Below are positions 1 to 5,670 of a stretch of DNA of 5,684 bases, in pieces. Both the position numbers and the translations under genes were made by a program. The notes beneath the pieces were generated by a model. It searched no databases and was not told the origin of the DNA. It worked only from the letters and a program-made list of their open reading frames with translations. The stretch's first letter is position 1, and every line of letters begins with the position of its first letter. The stretch lies in NCBI GenBank assembly GCA_913052545.1, contig CAJXEF010000139.1:1-5684 (forward strand), written 5' to 3'. The DNA is from an uncultured Chloroflexota bacterium. GTDB lineage: Bacteria > Chloroflexota > Dehalococcoidia > UBA3495.

Positions 1-54
1 AATAAAAGCACCAAAAAGGGAGCTGGTATCAGCTCCCTTTTTGGTGCTTTTATT
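1..54 (-). terminator. Long perfect hairpin, probable bidirectional terminator after the DUF1501 gene
   Basis: Positions 1-25 and 30-54 are exact reverse complements, giving a 25-bp stem closed by the 4-nt loop GTAT. The inner part is a GC-rich core (GGGAGCT paired with AGCTCCC) flanked by an A5 tract on one side and a T5 tract on the other, so the element looks like an intrinsic terminator read from either strand. An outer GGTGC/GCACC segment and a second T-rich run follow. It starts 9 bp past the stop codon of the minus-strand DUF1501 gene. The symmetry suggests it may also stop a rightward transcript from outside the window. The stem reaches the window edge, so its true end is unknown. Confidence 0.85.
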
Positions 55-63
55 AATTAAGTT

Positions 64-1194
64 CTATCTCACAAAATCCAGTTGCTCGAAGTTACCTCCC
101 ACAACAGTGATCGGATCGAGTTGTAGCCAATTTTCAACCATTGATCCATAAACTCCACGGTAATCGACGTTAAATTGTAAGTCTCCCTCGAGCAGGTTAC
201 TTTCTTTAAGCGAAGGATACTCACTGTACATCCCGCCCTTGACCGGATCTCCAATAGCAAAGGCTAGACCGCCGGATCCGTGATCGGTTCCAGAACCATT
301 ATCCTTCACCCGTCTGCCAAATTCGGTAAACACAAACATCAACACATCCTCAGATACTTCATGCTCAACCAAATCTGCATAGAAATCTGAAATCGCCTGT
401 GAAAGCTCAGTCCAAAGTTTAGGATGAACCGGCCCTTGATTAGCATGTGTATCATAACCACCGTGTTGAGTATAGAAGATTCGAGTTCCAAGATTAGCAT
501 TTAAGACTTTAGAGATACCTTGAAGGTTTTTACTGATTGCATTATCAGCATATTCTATGGAAGAGACATATCTATCAGGAGCAGTCTTTAATATATCAGC
601 TCCCTTAAGAGCATCCAAACCCGTCTGACCTAGGTAATCCATCACTGGGCCAGACCCTATTGTAGGAGCGTACATACGCGCAAACACATCAAGCGCATCC
701 GTTCGATCCGGTTCTTCAGAAATACCTGTAAGCACACCATAAGTCTCGAGTACGGCAACGGATGCTACCGGTACCCCAGGAACCGCCAAAGCGCGTGGGA
801 GTCCTCTACCAAAATTAACGCCGGTAAGCACATTCTCTCCATGAGGATCTATATCCCGAATAACGCGCCCGAGCCAACCTTCGGGTCCTTGCTTGTCTGG
901 TTCGCAGGTATGCCAAATGTCCATAGACCTGAAATGAGATCGATTAGGATTCGGGTATCCAATCCCTTGGATCAAAGCTACTTTACCTTCATCATATAAA
1001 TCTTTGATAGGTTGCATCGCAGGGTTGAATCCATAATTACCGTCGATAGCGATCACCTCTTCCCGAGGAACGGCCACTGTATTACGATTTTCGTAATACA
1101 GTGAGTCACCATAAGGAATAAGTGTATTTAAAGAATCATTCCCTCCAGTCAATTGGATAACTACTAGAATGGGATCTCTTTTCGTCGAAGTCAC
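64..1194 (-). CDS. DUF1501 family protein without a signal peptide
   Basis: A 376-residue protein of the DUF1501 family, whose fold is related to the alkaline phosphatase/sulfatase superfamily; no reaction is firmly established for most members. Family landmarks in order are LTGGNDSLNT (about 15-24), a GNYGFNPAM segment (52-60), PNPNRSHF (81-88), HGGYDTH (244-250), TEFGR (290-294) and GTDHGSGG (302-309). The Asp and His residues in these blocks are the likely metal-site equivalents, which is an inference. Many DUF1501 proteins begin with a Tat signal. Here the first core strand (PILVVIQL) starts at residue 8, so the product is probably cytoplasmic. The start is GTG at 1192-1194, preceded by AGGAG (1203-1207, minus strand) at 8-nt spacing. 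The gene stands alone: a terminator follows it and a divergent promoter region precedes it. The frequently linked DUF1800 gene is not in the window. The family call is firm; the function is unknown. Confidence 0.9.
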   Translation of the reverse strand: MTSTKRDPILVVIQLTGGNDSLNTLIPYGDSLYYENRNTVAVPREEVIAIDGNYGFNPAMQPIKDLYDEGKVALIQGIGYPNPNRSHFRSMDIWHTCEPDKQGPEGWLGRVIRDIDPHGENVLTGVNFGRGLPRALAVPGVPVASVAVLETYGVLTGISEEPDRTDALDVFARMYAPTIGSGPVMDYLGQTGLDALKGADILKTAPDRYVSSIEYADNAISKNLQGISKVLNANLGTRIFYTQHGGYDTHANQGPVHPKLWTELSQAISDFYADLVEHEVSEDVLMFVFTEFGRRVKDNGSGTDHGSGGLAFAIGDPVKGGMYSEYPSLKESNLLEGDLQFNVDYRGVYGSMVENWLQLDPITVVGGNFEQLDFVR

Positions 1195-1239
1195 TTGTCA
1201 GTCTCCTACCCTCTTTGATACTGCAAGATATTAGCTGCG

Positions 1240-1248
1240 AGTATAGCA
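1240..1248 (-). promoter_or_regulatory. Extended -10 promoter candidate for the DUF1501 gene
   Basis: Read on the minus strand, positions 1248 to 1240 spell TGCTATACT, an extended -10 motif (TGn followed by a 5/6 match to TATAAT). No convincing -35 box lies 16-18 bp upstream, which is usual for extended -10 promoters. Transcription would start near 1233, giving a leader of roughly 38 nt that includes the AGGAG ribosome-binding site at 1203-1207. This is motif inspection only. Confidence 0.45.
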
Positions 1249-1309
1249 GATGGACCCTATCTTAACTATAGATAAGCTGTAATACTGAATCAATCACATC
1301 CTAGCCGTC

Positions 1310-1339
1310 TTGACTATAATGATAAACCACCAGTAGAAT
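1310..1339 (+). promoter_or_regulatory. Sigma-70-type promoter candidate for the HesB/IscA-family gene
   Basis: TTGACT (1310-1315) and TAGAAT (1334-1339) each match the consensus -35 and -10 boxes at five of six positions and are separated by 18 bp. This predicts a start near 1346 and a leader of about 48 nt. An exact TATAAT also occurs at 1315-1320, overlapping the -35 box, but lacks a good -35 partner 17 bp upstream. Either could be the true -10 box. Confidence 0.45.
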
Positions 1340-1360
1340 TAGCTGAGTTATGGTGCATTT

Positions 1361-1380
1361 GATTATAGTGTGCACTAATC
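1361..1380. promoter_or_regulatory. Imperfect dyad just upstream of the HesB/IscA-family ribosome-binding site
   Basis: GATTA (1361-1365) and TAATC (1376-1380) are reverse complements. Inside them GTG (1368-1370) pairs with CAC (1373-1375), with a 2-nt asymmetry (TA at 1366-1367). The dyad lies between the candidate promoter and the Shine-Dalgarno site at 1383-1388, so it could be an operator or a small leader hairpin. Fe-S assembly genes are often controlled by regulators such as IscR, but I do not recognise this as a known binding site. Confidence 0.25.
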
Positions 1381-1393
1381 TGAGGAGGACTCA

Positions 1394-1750
1394 ATGTCGA
1401 TAACCATGGATGGAGTCGAACTCGGCGTCGAAATCACCGAAAAAGCCGCTGATAAAATTAAGTATTTCGCCACCAAAGATGGTGTAACCGATAACTTCGG
1501 TCTCCGTGTCGCCGTTAAAGGTGGGGGATGCTCGGGGATGACCTATGATCTAGATATTACCAACGAAGAACGTGAAAGTGATAAAGTAGTGGAGCAATTC
1601 GGTGTCAAAGTGATGGTAGACAAGAAAAGCTACATCTACCTAGTCGGAACGGTACTAGACTTCTCAGATGGATTGAATGGCAAAGGATTCGTTTTTGAAA
1701 ACCCTAATGCTAAAAAAGCTTGCGGCTGTGGAACATCTTTCAGCGTATAA
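1394..1750 (+). CDS. HesB/IscA/ErpA-family iron-sulfur cluster carrier
   Basis: A 118-residue A-type carrier that receives or transfers Fe-S clusters to apo-proteins in the cytoplasm. The three family cysteines are all present: C46 in GGGCSGMTYDLD and C110/C112 in the C-terminal NPNAKKACGCGTSF block (about 103-115), which also holds the typical FENPNA lead-in. The length is usual for the family (about 105-120), with a short N-terminal extension before the VEITEKAADKI helix. ATG at 1394 is preceded by a full AGGAGG (1383-1388) at 5-nt spacing, which favours it over the Met at codon 5. It is followed by a terminator and then, in the same direction, a YgfZ-like gene that fits as a functional partner. 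Sequence alone does not separate the IscA, ErpA and SufA subtypes, so no symbol is given. Confidence 0.95.
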   Translation: MSITMDGVELGVEITEKAADKIKYFATKDGVTDNFGLRVAVKGGGCSGMTYDLDITNEERESDKVVEQFGVKVMVDKKSYIYLVGTVLDFSDGLNGKGFVFENPNAKKACGCGTSFSV

Positions 1751-1768
1751 AATTGGATTGCAACAATT

Positions 1769-1800
1769 AAAAACGGTGCCCTGTATGGGCACCGTTTTTT
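1769..1800 (+). terminator. Intrinsic terminator between the HesB/IscA-family gene and ygfZ
   Basis: AAAAACGGTGCCC (1769-1781) and GGGCACCGTTTTT (1787-1799) form a 13-bp stem with a 5-nt loop (TGTAT) and end in a T6 run (1795-1800). A GC-rich stem with a U tail is the classic rho-independent form. It lies 19 bp after the stop codon. The A-rich left flank would also let it work on the opposite strand. Only 33 bp separate it from the ygfZ start, so ygfZ expression probably depends on partial read-through or on a promoter overlapping the hairpin. Confidence 0.9.
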
Positions 1801-1833
1801 AATTACCTAGGGATTAGTCAATAGGAGACCATA

Positions 1834-2916
1834 ATGACCCAGAATAATTGTCGATATCCAAAAGAGAAAAACCTAACAAATCATTATGGGTGGCTAATTC
1901 CTGATTATTATTCCGATCCGAAAACAGAATTTCTGGCCGCACAAAATGACGCGGTAATACATGATTCCTCATATATTGGACGGCTTAAAGCAACAGGTCC
2001 CGATACCCTCGATTTTTTAAACAGAATGTCGACCAATCAAGTCATAAACTTAGGTCAAGGTCGATGTGTGCCCACCATATTGACCACTGATCGGGGGCGA
2101 ATCTTAGATCTTATCTATGTAAGCAACACCGAGGACAACATACTGATCCTAACTAGTCCTGGTGAACAGCAGAATGTGATCACCTGGTTGGATAAATACA
2201 CCATTATGGAAGAGATCGAGATTGAAGATATAACATCAGCTACTGTGATGCTTACTCTGATAGGTCCAAATTGCATTTTAAAGCTAGATAGCCTAGTAGA
2301 ATCAGATGTGTGCAGCCTACAGCCATATTGCACACAACTTGTTACACTAGCAGACGAGTTTGTGCGTATCATCAAAAAGCCGCTTGGAGATGTCGAAACA
2401 ATTGATTTACTCCTCGAACCAGAACAGTTAGACAAGATATGGGCAAACCTCATAGAATCAGGAAACTTCCAACCTATGGGGTTAGATGCCTACGAATCTT
2501 TCAGGGTTGAACGAGCCATCCCTAGGTATAGCCAAGAAATGGGTGAATCTTACAATCCCCTAGAAACAGGTTTAATTGGATCTATTGACTTCCACAAAGG
2601 CTGTTATATAGGGCAAGAAGTGATAGCTCGGCTCGACTCTTATAAAAAAATCCAGAAGCATTTAGTTACTCTACTCATTCAAGGAGATGGCCAGATACCT
2701 GAGGGTACCGAACTTATATATAATGGGAAATTTGCAGGGAAACTGACTTCTGTTGCCCTCAATCCCTCTAACAACAAGCTAGTCGGTCTTGGATACATTA
2801 ATACTGCTAACGCCGAGGTCGGGACGAGATTTCAAATAGACGGATATGAGTTAGGTGAAGCTGAGATCACAGGGTTGCCGCAACTATTCGGCTCAGAGGA
2901 AGAATATCCTAGCTGA
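1834..2916 (+). CDS. ygfZ: YgfZ/IBA57-type folate-binding Fe-S maturation protein
   Basis: A 360-residue protein of the GcvT/YgfZ superfamily, placed with YgfZ by the signature KGCYIGQE (residues 255-262), whose Cys257 corresponds to the conserved cysteine of E. coli YgfZ. True GcvT proteins carry a different sequence there. Other matching blocks are an N-terminal GcvT-like half (HDSSYIGRLKATGPDTLDFLNR, 43-64, in part), the ERAIPRY region (226-232) with a following acidic/Pro-Glu segment, and a C-terminal small barrel domain (about 275-350, including VGLGYI). YgfZ and mitochondrial IBA57 act, with folate, in maturation or repair of certain [4Fe-4S] enzymes. AGGAG at 1823-1827 sits 6 nt before the ATG. 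The upstream HesB/IscA-family gene supports the role. The gene ends 5 bp from the stop of the convergent nadD-pyrE gene. An aminomethyltransferase role is possible but less likely. Confidence 0.88.
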   Translation: MTQNNCRYPKEKNLTNHYGWLIPDYYSDPKTEFLAAQNDAVIHDSSYIGRLKATGPDTLDFLNRMSTNQVINLGQGRCVPTILTTDRGRILDLIYVSNTEDNILILTSPGEQQNVITWLDKYTIMEEIEIEDITSATVMLTLIGPNCILKLDSLVESDVCSLQPYCTQLVTLADEFVRIIKKPLGDVETIDLLLEPEQLDKIWANLIESGNFQPMGLDAYESFRVERAIPRYSQEMGESYNPLETGLIGSIDFHKGCYIGQEVIARLDSYKKIQKHLVTLLIQGDGQIPEGTELIYNGKFAGKLTSVALNPSNNKLVGLGYINTANAEVGTRFQIDGYELGEAEITGLPQLFGSEEEYPS

Positions 2917-2921
2917 AGTCG

Positions 2922-4109
2922 TCAATTAATAACCTCGATCTGGCCTTCGGGGTTAGCGGCCATCAAAGAGACAAAATCATATCCTCTCCGGATCAGTTCT
3001 TCTGTGCCACCTTCTCGACGATCCAAAACTGCTATCACTTTCACAACCTCACAACCGTAGGATTCTGCTGCTTGAATAGCATGGAATAGGGAACCACCAG
3101 TAGTACAAGTATCATCCACTATTGCAACTTTACTTCCAGGCTTAATATGTCCTTCGATCAATTGTGCTGTACCATGCTCTTTGGTTTCTTTCCGAACTAT
3201 AAAACCCGGAATACCTTCACCCTGGGCGTAGCTTGCCAACGACACCGCCGTTACTATCGGATCAGCCGCTAAGGTAGGTCCGCCGATTGCTTCAACCGAT
3301 GATTTGTGTATCAATGGAAGCAAAGATTTACCGATCAAATTGGCTCCTTCTGGATTCAAACTCAATAATCTGCCATCAAAATAATAACTGCTTTTCTTCC
3401 CTGAAGATAAGGTGAATTCACCATATTTAAGCGCTCCCAGCTCAACCGCCAACTCAAGTAGTCTTTGGACAACGGAATGATGAGTAACCGGTGCTTGTTG
3501 CTCATCAGCTCCGTATAATCCGTTAGAGTAGATATATTCTTCCACACCATCAGGAACCCTATATTTGATAGACAACCCCTGGCGGATCATTTCTCTTAAA
3601 TTGGTACCACTAATATCTAGCATGGGGATATTGAGCAACGTAGTTATGCTCCCTATACTTTCAAATCTCTCCAACTGTTCATCCAAGATTTTTGTATTTC
3701 CAAAGCCTGGTCTATTTGAAACCACAAATTCACAGAGATCTAGAATCTCTTCTGGTCGATTCCATCTGTGGAAATTAGCTAGAGTGTCAAGCCCGAGAAT
3801 AAAATAAATGCTAGTTTCAGTTCCCAGTTTATCCTTCAAGTACCTGAGGGTATCGATCGTATAAGTCGGTCCAGACCTATCAATTTCTATTGATGATGCT
3901 ACAAAGCGTGGATTGGACTTAGTGGCGATCTTAACCATCTCAAGCCTATTGAATCCATCTGTTATTTCTAGGCTTTCTTTAAGCCAAGGTTTTCCCGTAG
4001 GAATAAACCAAATTTGATCCAGCTTCAGCTTACTAAGAGCTTCTTCTGCTAGCACTAAATGTCCAATGTGGACAGGGTCAAATGTTCCACCAAGTATACC
4101 TATACGCAT
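2922..4109 (-). CDS. nadD-pyrE: Fused nicotinate-nucleotide adenylyltransferase and orotate phosphoribosyltransferase
   Basis: One 395-codon frame encodes two complete cytoplasmic enzymes. Residues 1-200 are NadD (NaMN + ATP to deamido-NAD): GGTFDPVHIGH (7-17, nucleotidyltransferase HxGH motif), GLDTLANFHRW (106-116), ISGTNLR (166-172) and the usual VPDGVEEYI...GLYG ending (185-200). Residues 212-395 are PyrE (orotate + PRPP to OMP): GEFTLSSGKKSSYYFDGR (230-247), the flexible catalytic loop with RKETKEHG (306-313), and the PRPP-binding VAIVDDTCTTGGS (328-340). Each part has its normal stand-alone length (about 200 and 185). The linker (201-211) contains no ATG, GTG or TTG codon; the nearest candidates are GTG at codon 189, inside the NadD end motif, and TTG at codon 220, inside PyrE. 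The ATG follows the obg stop by one base, with GGAG about 10 nt upstream inside obg, so translation is probably coupled. Confidence 0.92.
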   Translation of the reverse strand: MRIGILGGTFDPVHIGHLVLAEEALSKLKLDQIWFIPTGKPWLKESLEITDGFNRLEMVKIATKSNPRFVASSIEIDRSGPTYTIDTLRYLKDKLGTETSIYFILGLDTLANFHRWNRPEEILDLCEFVVSNRPGFGNTKILDEQLERFESIGSITTLLNIPMLDISGTNLREMIRQGLSIKYRVPDGVEEYIYSNGLYGADEQQAPVTHHSVVQRLLELAVELGALKYGEFTLSSGKKSSYYFDGRLLSLNPEGANLIGKSLLPLIHKSSVEAIGGPTLAADPIVTAVSLASYAQGEGIPGFIVRKETKEHGTAQLIEGHIKPGSKVAIVDDTCTTGGSLFHAIQAAESYGCEVVKVIAVLDRREGGTEELIRRGYDFVSLMAANPEGQIEVIN

Positions 4110-4110
4110 A

Positions 4111-5403
4111 TCAAAACCACTCCATCTCTGTTGTGCCTATGCGTATAGTGTCCCCTGGCTCAATACCTGCTTCTTCTAACCGGATCGCGAGTCCCATTCT
4201 AGTCATTTCCCTCCATAGCTGGAGGACAACCCTATAATCTCTCGTATCAGATGTTGCAGTAAGGCGTTCTAAGTGCTCTGATTGAACAATAAACATTCCA
4301 TTGTCTTGAGTTATGGTAGTAGGTTTAATTGGCCTACGTGGTGCCTTGAACACGGGCATTAGGTCATCGTCGGGTACTGATTCTTTTTGCGTACTTTCAA
4401 ACCTTTTTGTTTCCTCTATATTTAATAGTGTGTGTGACAAAAGTTCCTCGATTCCTTCTCCAGTCACAGCCGATATAAAAAAAACAGAAGGCTTTCCGTC
4501 CGTCACTTGACCTAACAATCTTTCTATCTCATATCTTTTTTGGTGAACTTCTGTTACATCTATTTTATTTACTGCTAGGATCTGAGGTTTCTGAGCCAGA
4601 TCCGGGCTAAATTGCCTTAACTCTTCATTTATCATCAGGTAATCAGCTATAGGATCATCGGAAAGGCCATCTAATAAATGAATATATACTCTAGCTCGTT
4701 CAGCGTGTCTCAAGAATTGATCTCCAAGTCCCACCCCATCATGGGCACCCTCAATGAGCCCCGGAACCTCCATCATCACAAAACTGGCATCGTGTACCCC
4801 TACTACTCCAAGAACCGGTTCAATAGTGGTAAACGGGTAATCAGCTATCTTAGGTCGAGCAGCCGAGCAACGAGATATTAAGGTTGACTTACCGGCATTT
4901 GGTTTAGCTAATAACCCGACATCTGCAAGTAATTTTAGTTCTAATAAAAGAACAACAGATTCGCCTGACTCACCTTTCTGAGATAATAATGGCTCTTGGT
5001 TAGTTGAGGTGGCGAATCTGGTATTACCCCAACCTCCTTTACCTCCAACAGCTACCAAATAAGGGTTATCATCTATAATATCGGCTAGGATATCAGTGGA
5101 TCCACCGGAATTCCGTTTGCTAACTACAGTTCCTAGTGGAACACGAATTTCTGTATCTTCTCCATTTCCACCACGTTGATTTTTTCCTTTACCATGAACC
5201 CCACGATCTGCGTAAATGGTGCTATTGAATTTTAAATGCAATAAAGTATTGAACGAATCATCTCCTATAATATAAACACTTCCTCCGTCGCCACCATCAC
5301 CGCCATTAGGCCCTCCTTTAGGCCTAAATTTCTCTCTTAGGAAACTTATACACCCATTTCCACCATCTCCACCCTTAATATTTAATCTAACAGTATCAAT
5401 CAT
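4111..5403 (-). CDS. obg: Obg/CgtA GTPase with OCT domain and altered G1 and G3 motifs
   Basis: A 430-residue Obg GTPase, an essential factor in 50S ribosome assembly and growth/stress control. The glycine-rich Obg fold spans about 1-157 (KGGDGGNG at 10-17, GGDGGDGG 34-41, GKGGWGNTRFAT 121-132). The G domain is about 158-330, and the OCT domain (formerly DUF1967) about 349-430. G1 reads AKPNAGKST (166-174), where the first position is normally Gly. G3 reads EVPG (212-215), where Asp is normal in DxPG. Switch I TT (192-193), G4 NKID (279-282) and G5 SA (311-312) are intact. The ATG at 5401-5403 gives the canonical N-terminus (MIDTVRLNIKGGDGG), yet no Shine-Dalgarno sequence precedes it. The OCT domain is usual in Firmicutes, Actinobacteria and Chloroflexota and absent from E. 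coli Obg. It is first in an operon with nadD-pyrE, echoing the obg-nadD proximity known in many bacteria. Confidence 0.95.
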   Translation of the reverse strand: MIDTVRLNIKGGDGGNGCISFLREKFRPKGGPNGGDGGDGGSVYIIGDDSFNTLLHLKFNSTIYADRGVHGKGKNQRGGNGEDTEIRVPLGTVVSKRNSGGSTDILADIIDDNPYLVAVGGKGGWGNTRFATSTNQEPLLSQKGESGESVVLLLELKLLADVGLLAKPNAGKSTLISRCSAARPKIADYPFTTIEPVLGVVGVHDASFVMMEVPGLIEGAHDGVGLGDQFLRHAERARVYIHLLDGLSDDPIADYLMINEELRQFSPDLAQKPQILAVNKIDVTEVHQKRYEIERLLGQVTDGKPSVFFISAVTGEGIEELLSHTLLNIEETKRFESTQKESVPDDDLMPVFKAPRRPIKPTTITQDNGMFIVQSEHLERLTATSDTRDYRVVLQLWREMTRMGLAIRLEEAGIEPGDTIRIGTTEMEWF

Positions 5404-5408
5404 ATAAA

Positions 5409-5414
5409 TTTATA
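5409..5414 (-). promoter_or_regulatory. Possible -10 box for a leaderless obg transcript
   Basis: On the minus strand, positions 5414 to 5409 read TATAAA, ending 5 nt before the obg ATG. Transcription would therefore begin at or next to the start codon, which fits the lack of a ribosome-binding site. The tract from 5401 to 5434 is 32/34 A or T, so a match by chance is likely and the -35 region is poor. TATTAT-like alternatives lie about 10 bp further upstream. Confidence 0.25.
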
Positions 5415-5417
5415 TTT

Positions 5418-5432
5418 TAATAGTAATAATAA
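5418..5432 (+). other. DnaA-trio-like repeat beside an AT-rich unwinding element
   Basis: Read 3' to 5' on the plus strand from 5432 to 5418, the bases form AAT-AAT-AAT-GAT-AAT, five successive matches to the 3'-[G/A]AT-5' DnaA-trio described at bacterial origins. A nearly pure A/T tract (5401-5420) lies on one side. A GC-containing spacer (CACTGG, 5435-5440) and a DnaA-box-like site (5444-5452) lie on the other. Order and strand orientation fit the known box, spacer, trio, unwinding-element plan. Simple TAA repeats also occur by chance in AT-rich DNA. Confidence 0.4.
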
Positions 5433-5441
5433 TACACTGGA

Positions 5442-5489
5442 TTAGTTGATAACTTGTATTGCGCCCTGTCTGTCGTTTAGTTGATGACT
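5442..5489 (+). repeat. Pair of 13-bp direct repeats, TTAGTTGATRACT
   Basis: TTAGTTGATAACT (5442-5454) and TTAGTTGATGACT (5477-5489) agree at 12 of 13 positions and start 35 bp apart. A third partial copy, GGTTGATAA, is at 5542-5550. The core overlaps a degenerate DnaA box read on the minus strand. The copies may be initiator or regulator binding sites. Confidence 0.6.
5444..5452 (-). promoter_or_regulatory. Weak DnaA-box-like site nearest the AT-rich tract
   Basis: The minus strand reads TTATCAACT, two mismatches from TTATCCACA. Its orientation relative to the trinucleotide repeats and AT-rich tract is that of the box that anchors DnaA in the basal unwinding system. On its own the match is weak. 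Confidence 0.35.
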
Positions 5490-5520
5490 ATTATTCTACC
5501 ATGGGTAACTAAACTCGGAT

Positions 5521-5529
5521 TGTGGAAAA
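5521..5529 (-). promoter_or_regulatory. DnaA box candidate TTTTCCACA
   Basis: The minus strand reads TTTTCCACA, one mismatch from TTATCCACA and a box form known from several bacterial origins. It has the same orientation as the site at 5444-5452. Confidence 0.5.
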
Positions 5530-5541
5530 CACTATTGATTG

Positions 5542-5550
5542 GGTTGATAA
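5542..5550 (-). promoter_or_regulatory. Weak DnaA-box-like site TTATCAACC
   Basis: The minus strand reads TTATCAACC, two mismatches from TTATCCACA and 12 bp from the TTTTCCACA site. It shares the GTTGATAA core with the 5442-5454 repeat, which suggests a recurring motif and not just a chance match. Confidence 0.3.
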
Positions 5551-5619
5551 AAAAAGCATGGAGAATTTGTATTGGAATTAAGCTGAATTCTCTGAGGTAA
5601 GACACGCGAAAAGAGGTAT

Positions 5620-5628
5620 TTATCCACG
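5620..5628 (+). promoter_or_regulatory. DnaA box candidate TTATCCACG
   Basis: TTATCCACG matches the TTATCCACA consensus at eight of nine positions, differing only at the last base. It lies on the plus strand, facing the boxes on the left side of the region. Confidence 0.55.
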
Positions 5629-5661
5629 ATTAATTACAGGTTATAAATGAAAAACGGATAG

Positions 5662-5670
5662 TTATCCACT
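5662..5670 (+). promoter_or_regulatory. DnaA box candidate TTATCCACT
   Basis: TTATCCACT has the same eight-base core as the site at 5620-5628, in the same orientation and 42 bp away (four helical turns, so on the same face of the DNA). It sits 14 bp from the right window edge, so further boxes may follow outside. Confidence 0.55.

Noticed and set aside
69..260. A 63-codon minus-strand frame overlapping the 3' part of the DUF1501 gene
   Set aside because: It is an alternate-frame shadow of a conserved gene on the same strand.
2115..2453. A 112-codon open frame on the minus strand inside ygfZ
   Set aside because: It lies wholly inside a well-supported gene on the opposite strand, has Ser/Ile-rich composition typical of antisense frames, and shows no recognisable domain.
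3470..3545. A frameshift or assembly join between nadD and pyrE
   Set aside because: The frame is continuous, both domains are complete and of normal length, and the linker has ordinary composition. Nothing in the sequence indicates an error, though read-level data were not available.
3362..3807. Short open frames at 3362-3550 (minus) and 3565-3807 (plus) inside nadD-pyrE
   Set aside because: Both overlap conserved NadD or PyrE coding sequence, lack convincing ribosome-binding sites and have no family resemblance.
4313..4881. Two plus-strand open frames of 65 and 67 codons inside obg
   Set aside because: They are antisense to conserved G-domain and linker coding sequence and have no recognisable features.
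5559..5661. Possible small peptides starting at ATG in the right intergenic region
   Set aside because: The plus-strand ATGs at 5559 and 5647 reach stop codons after 7 and 4 codons, and neither has a good ribosome-binding site.
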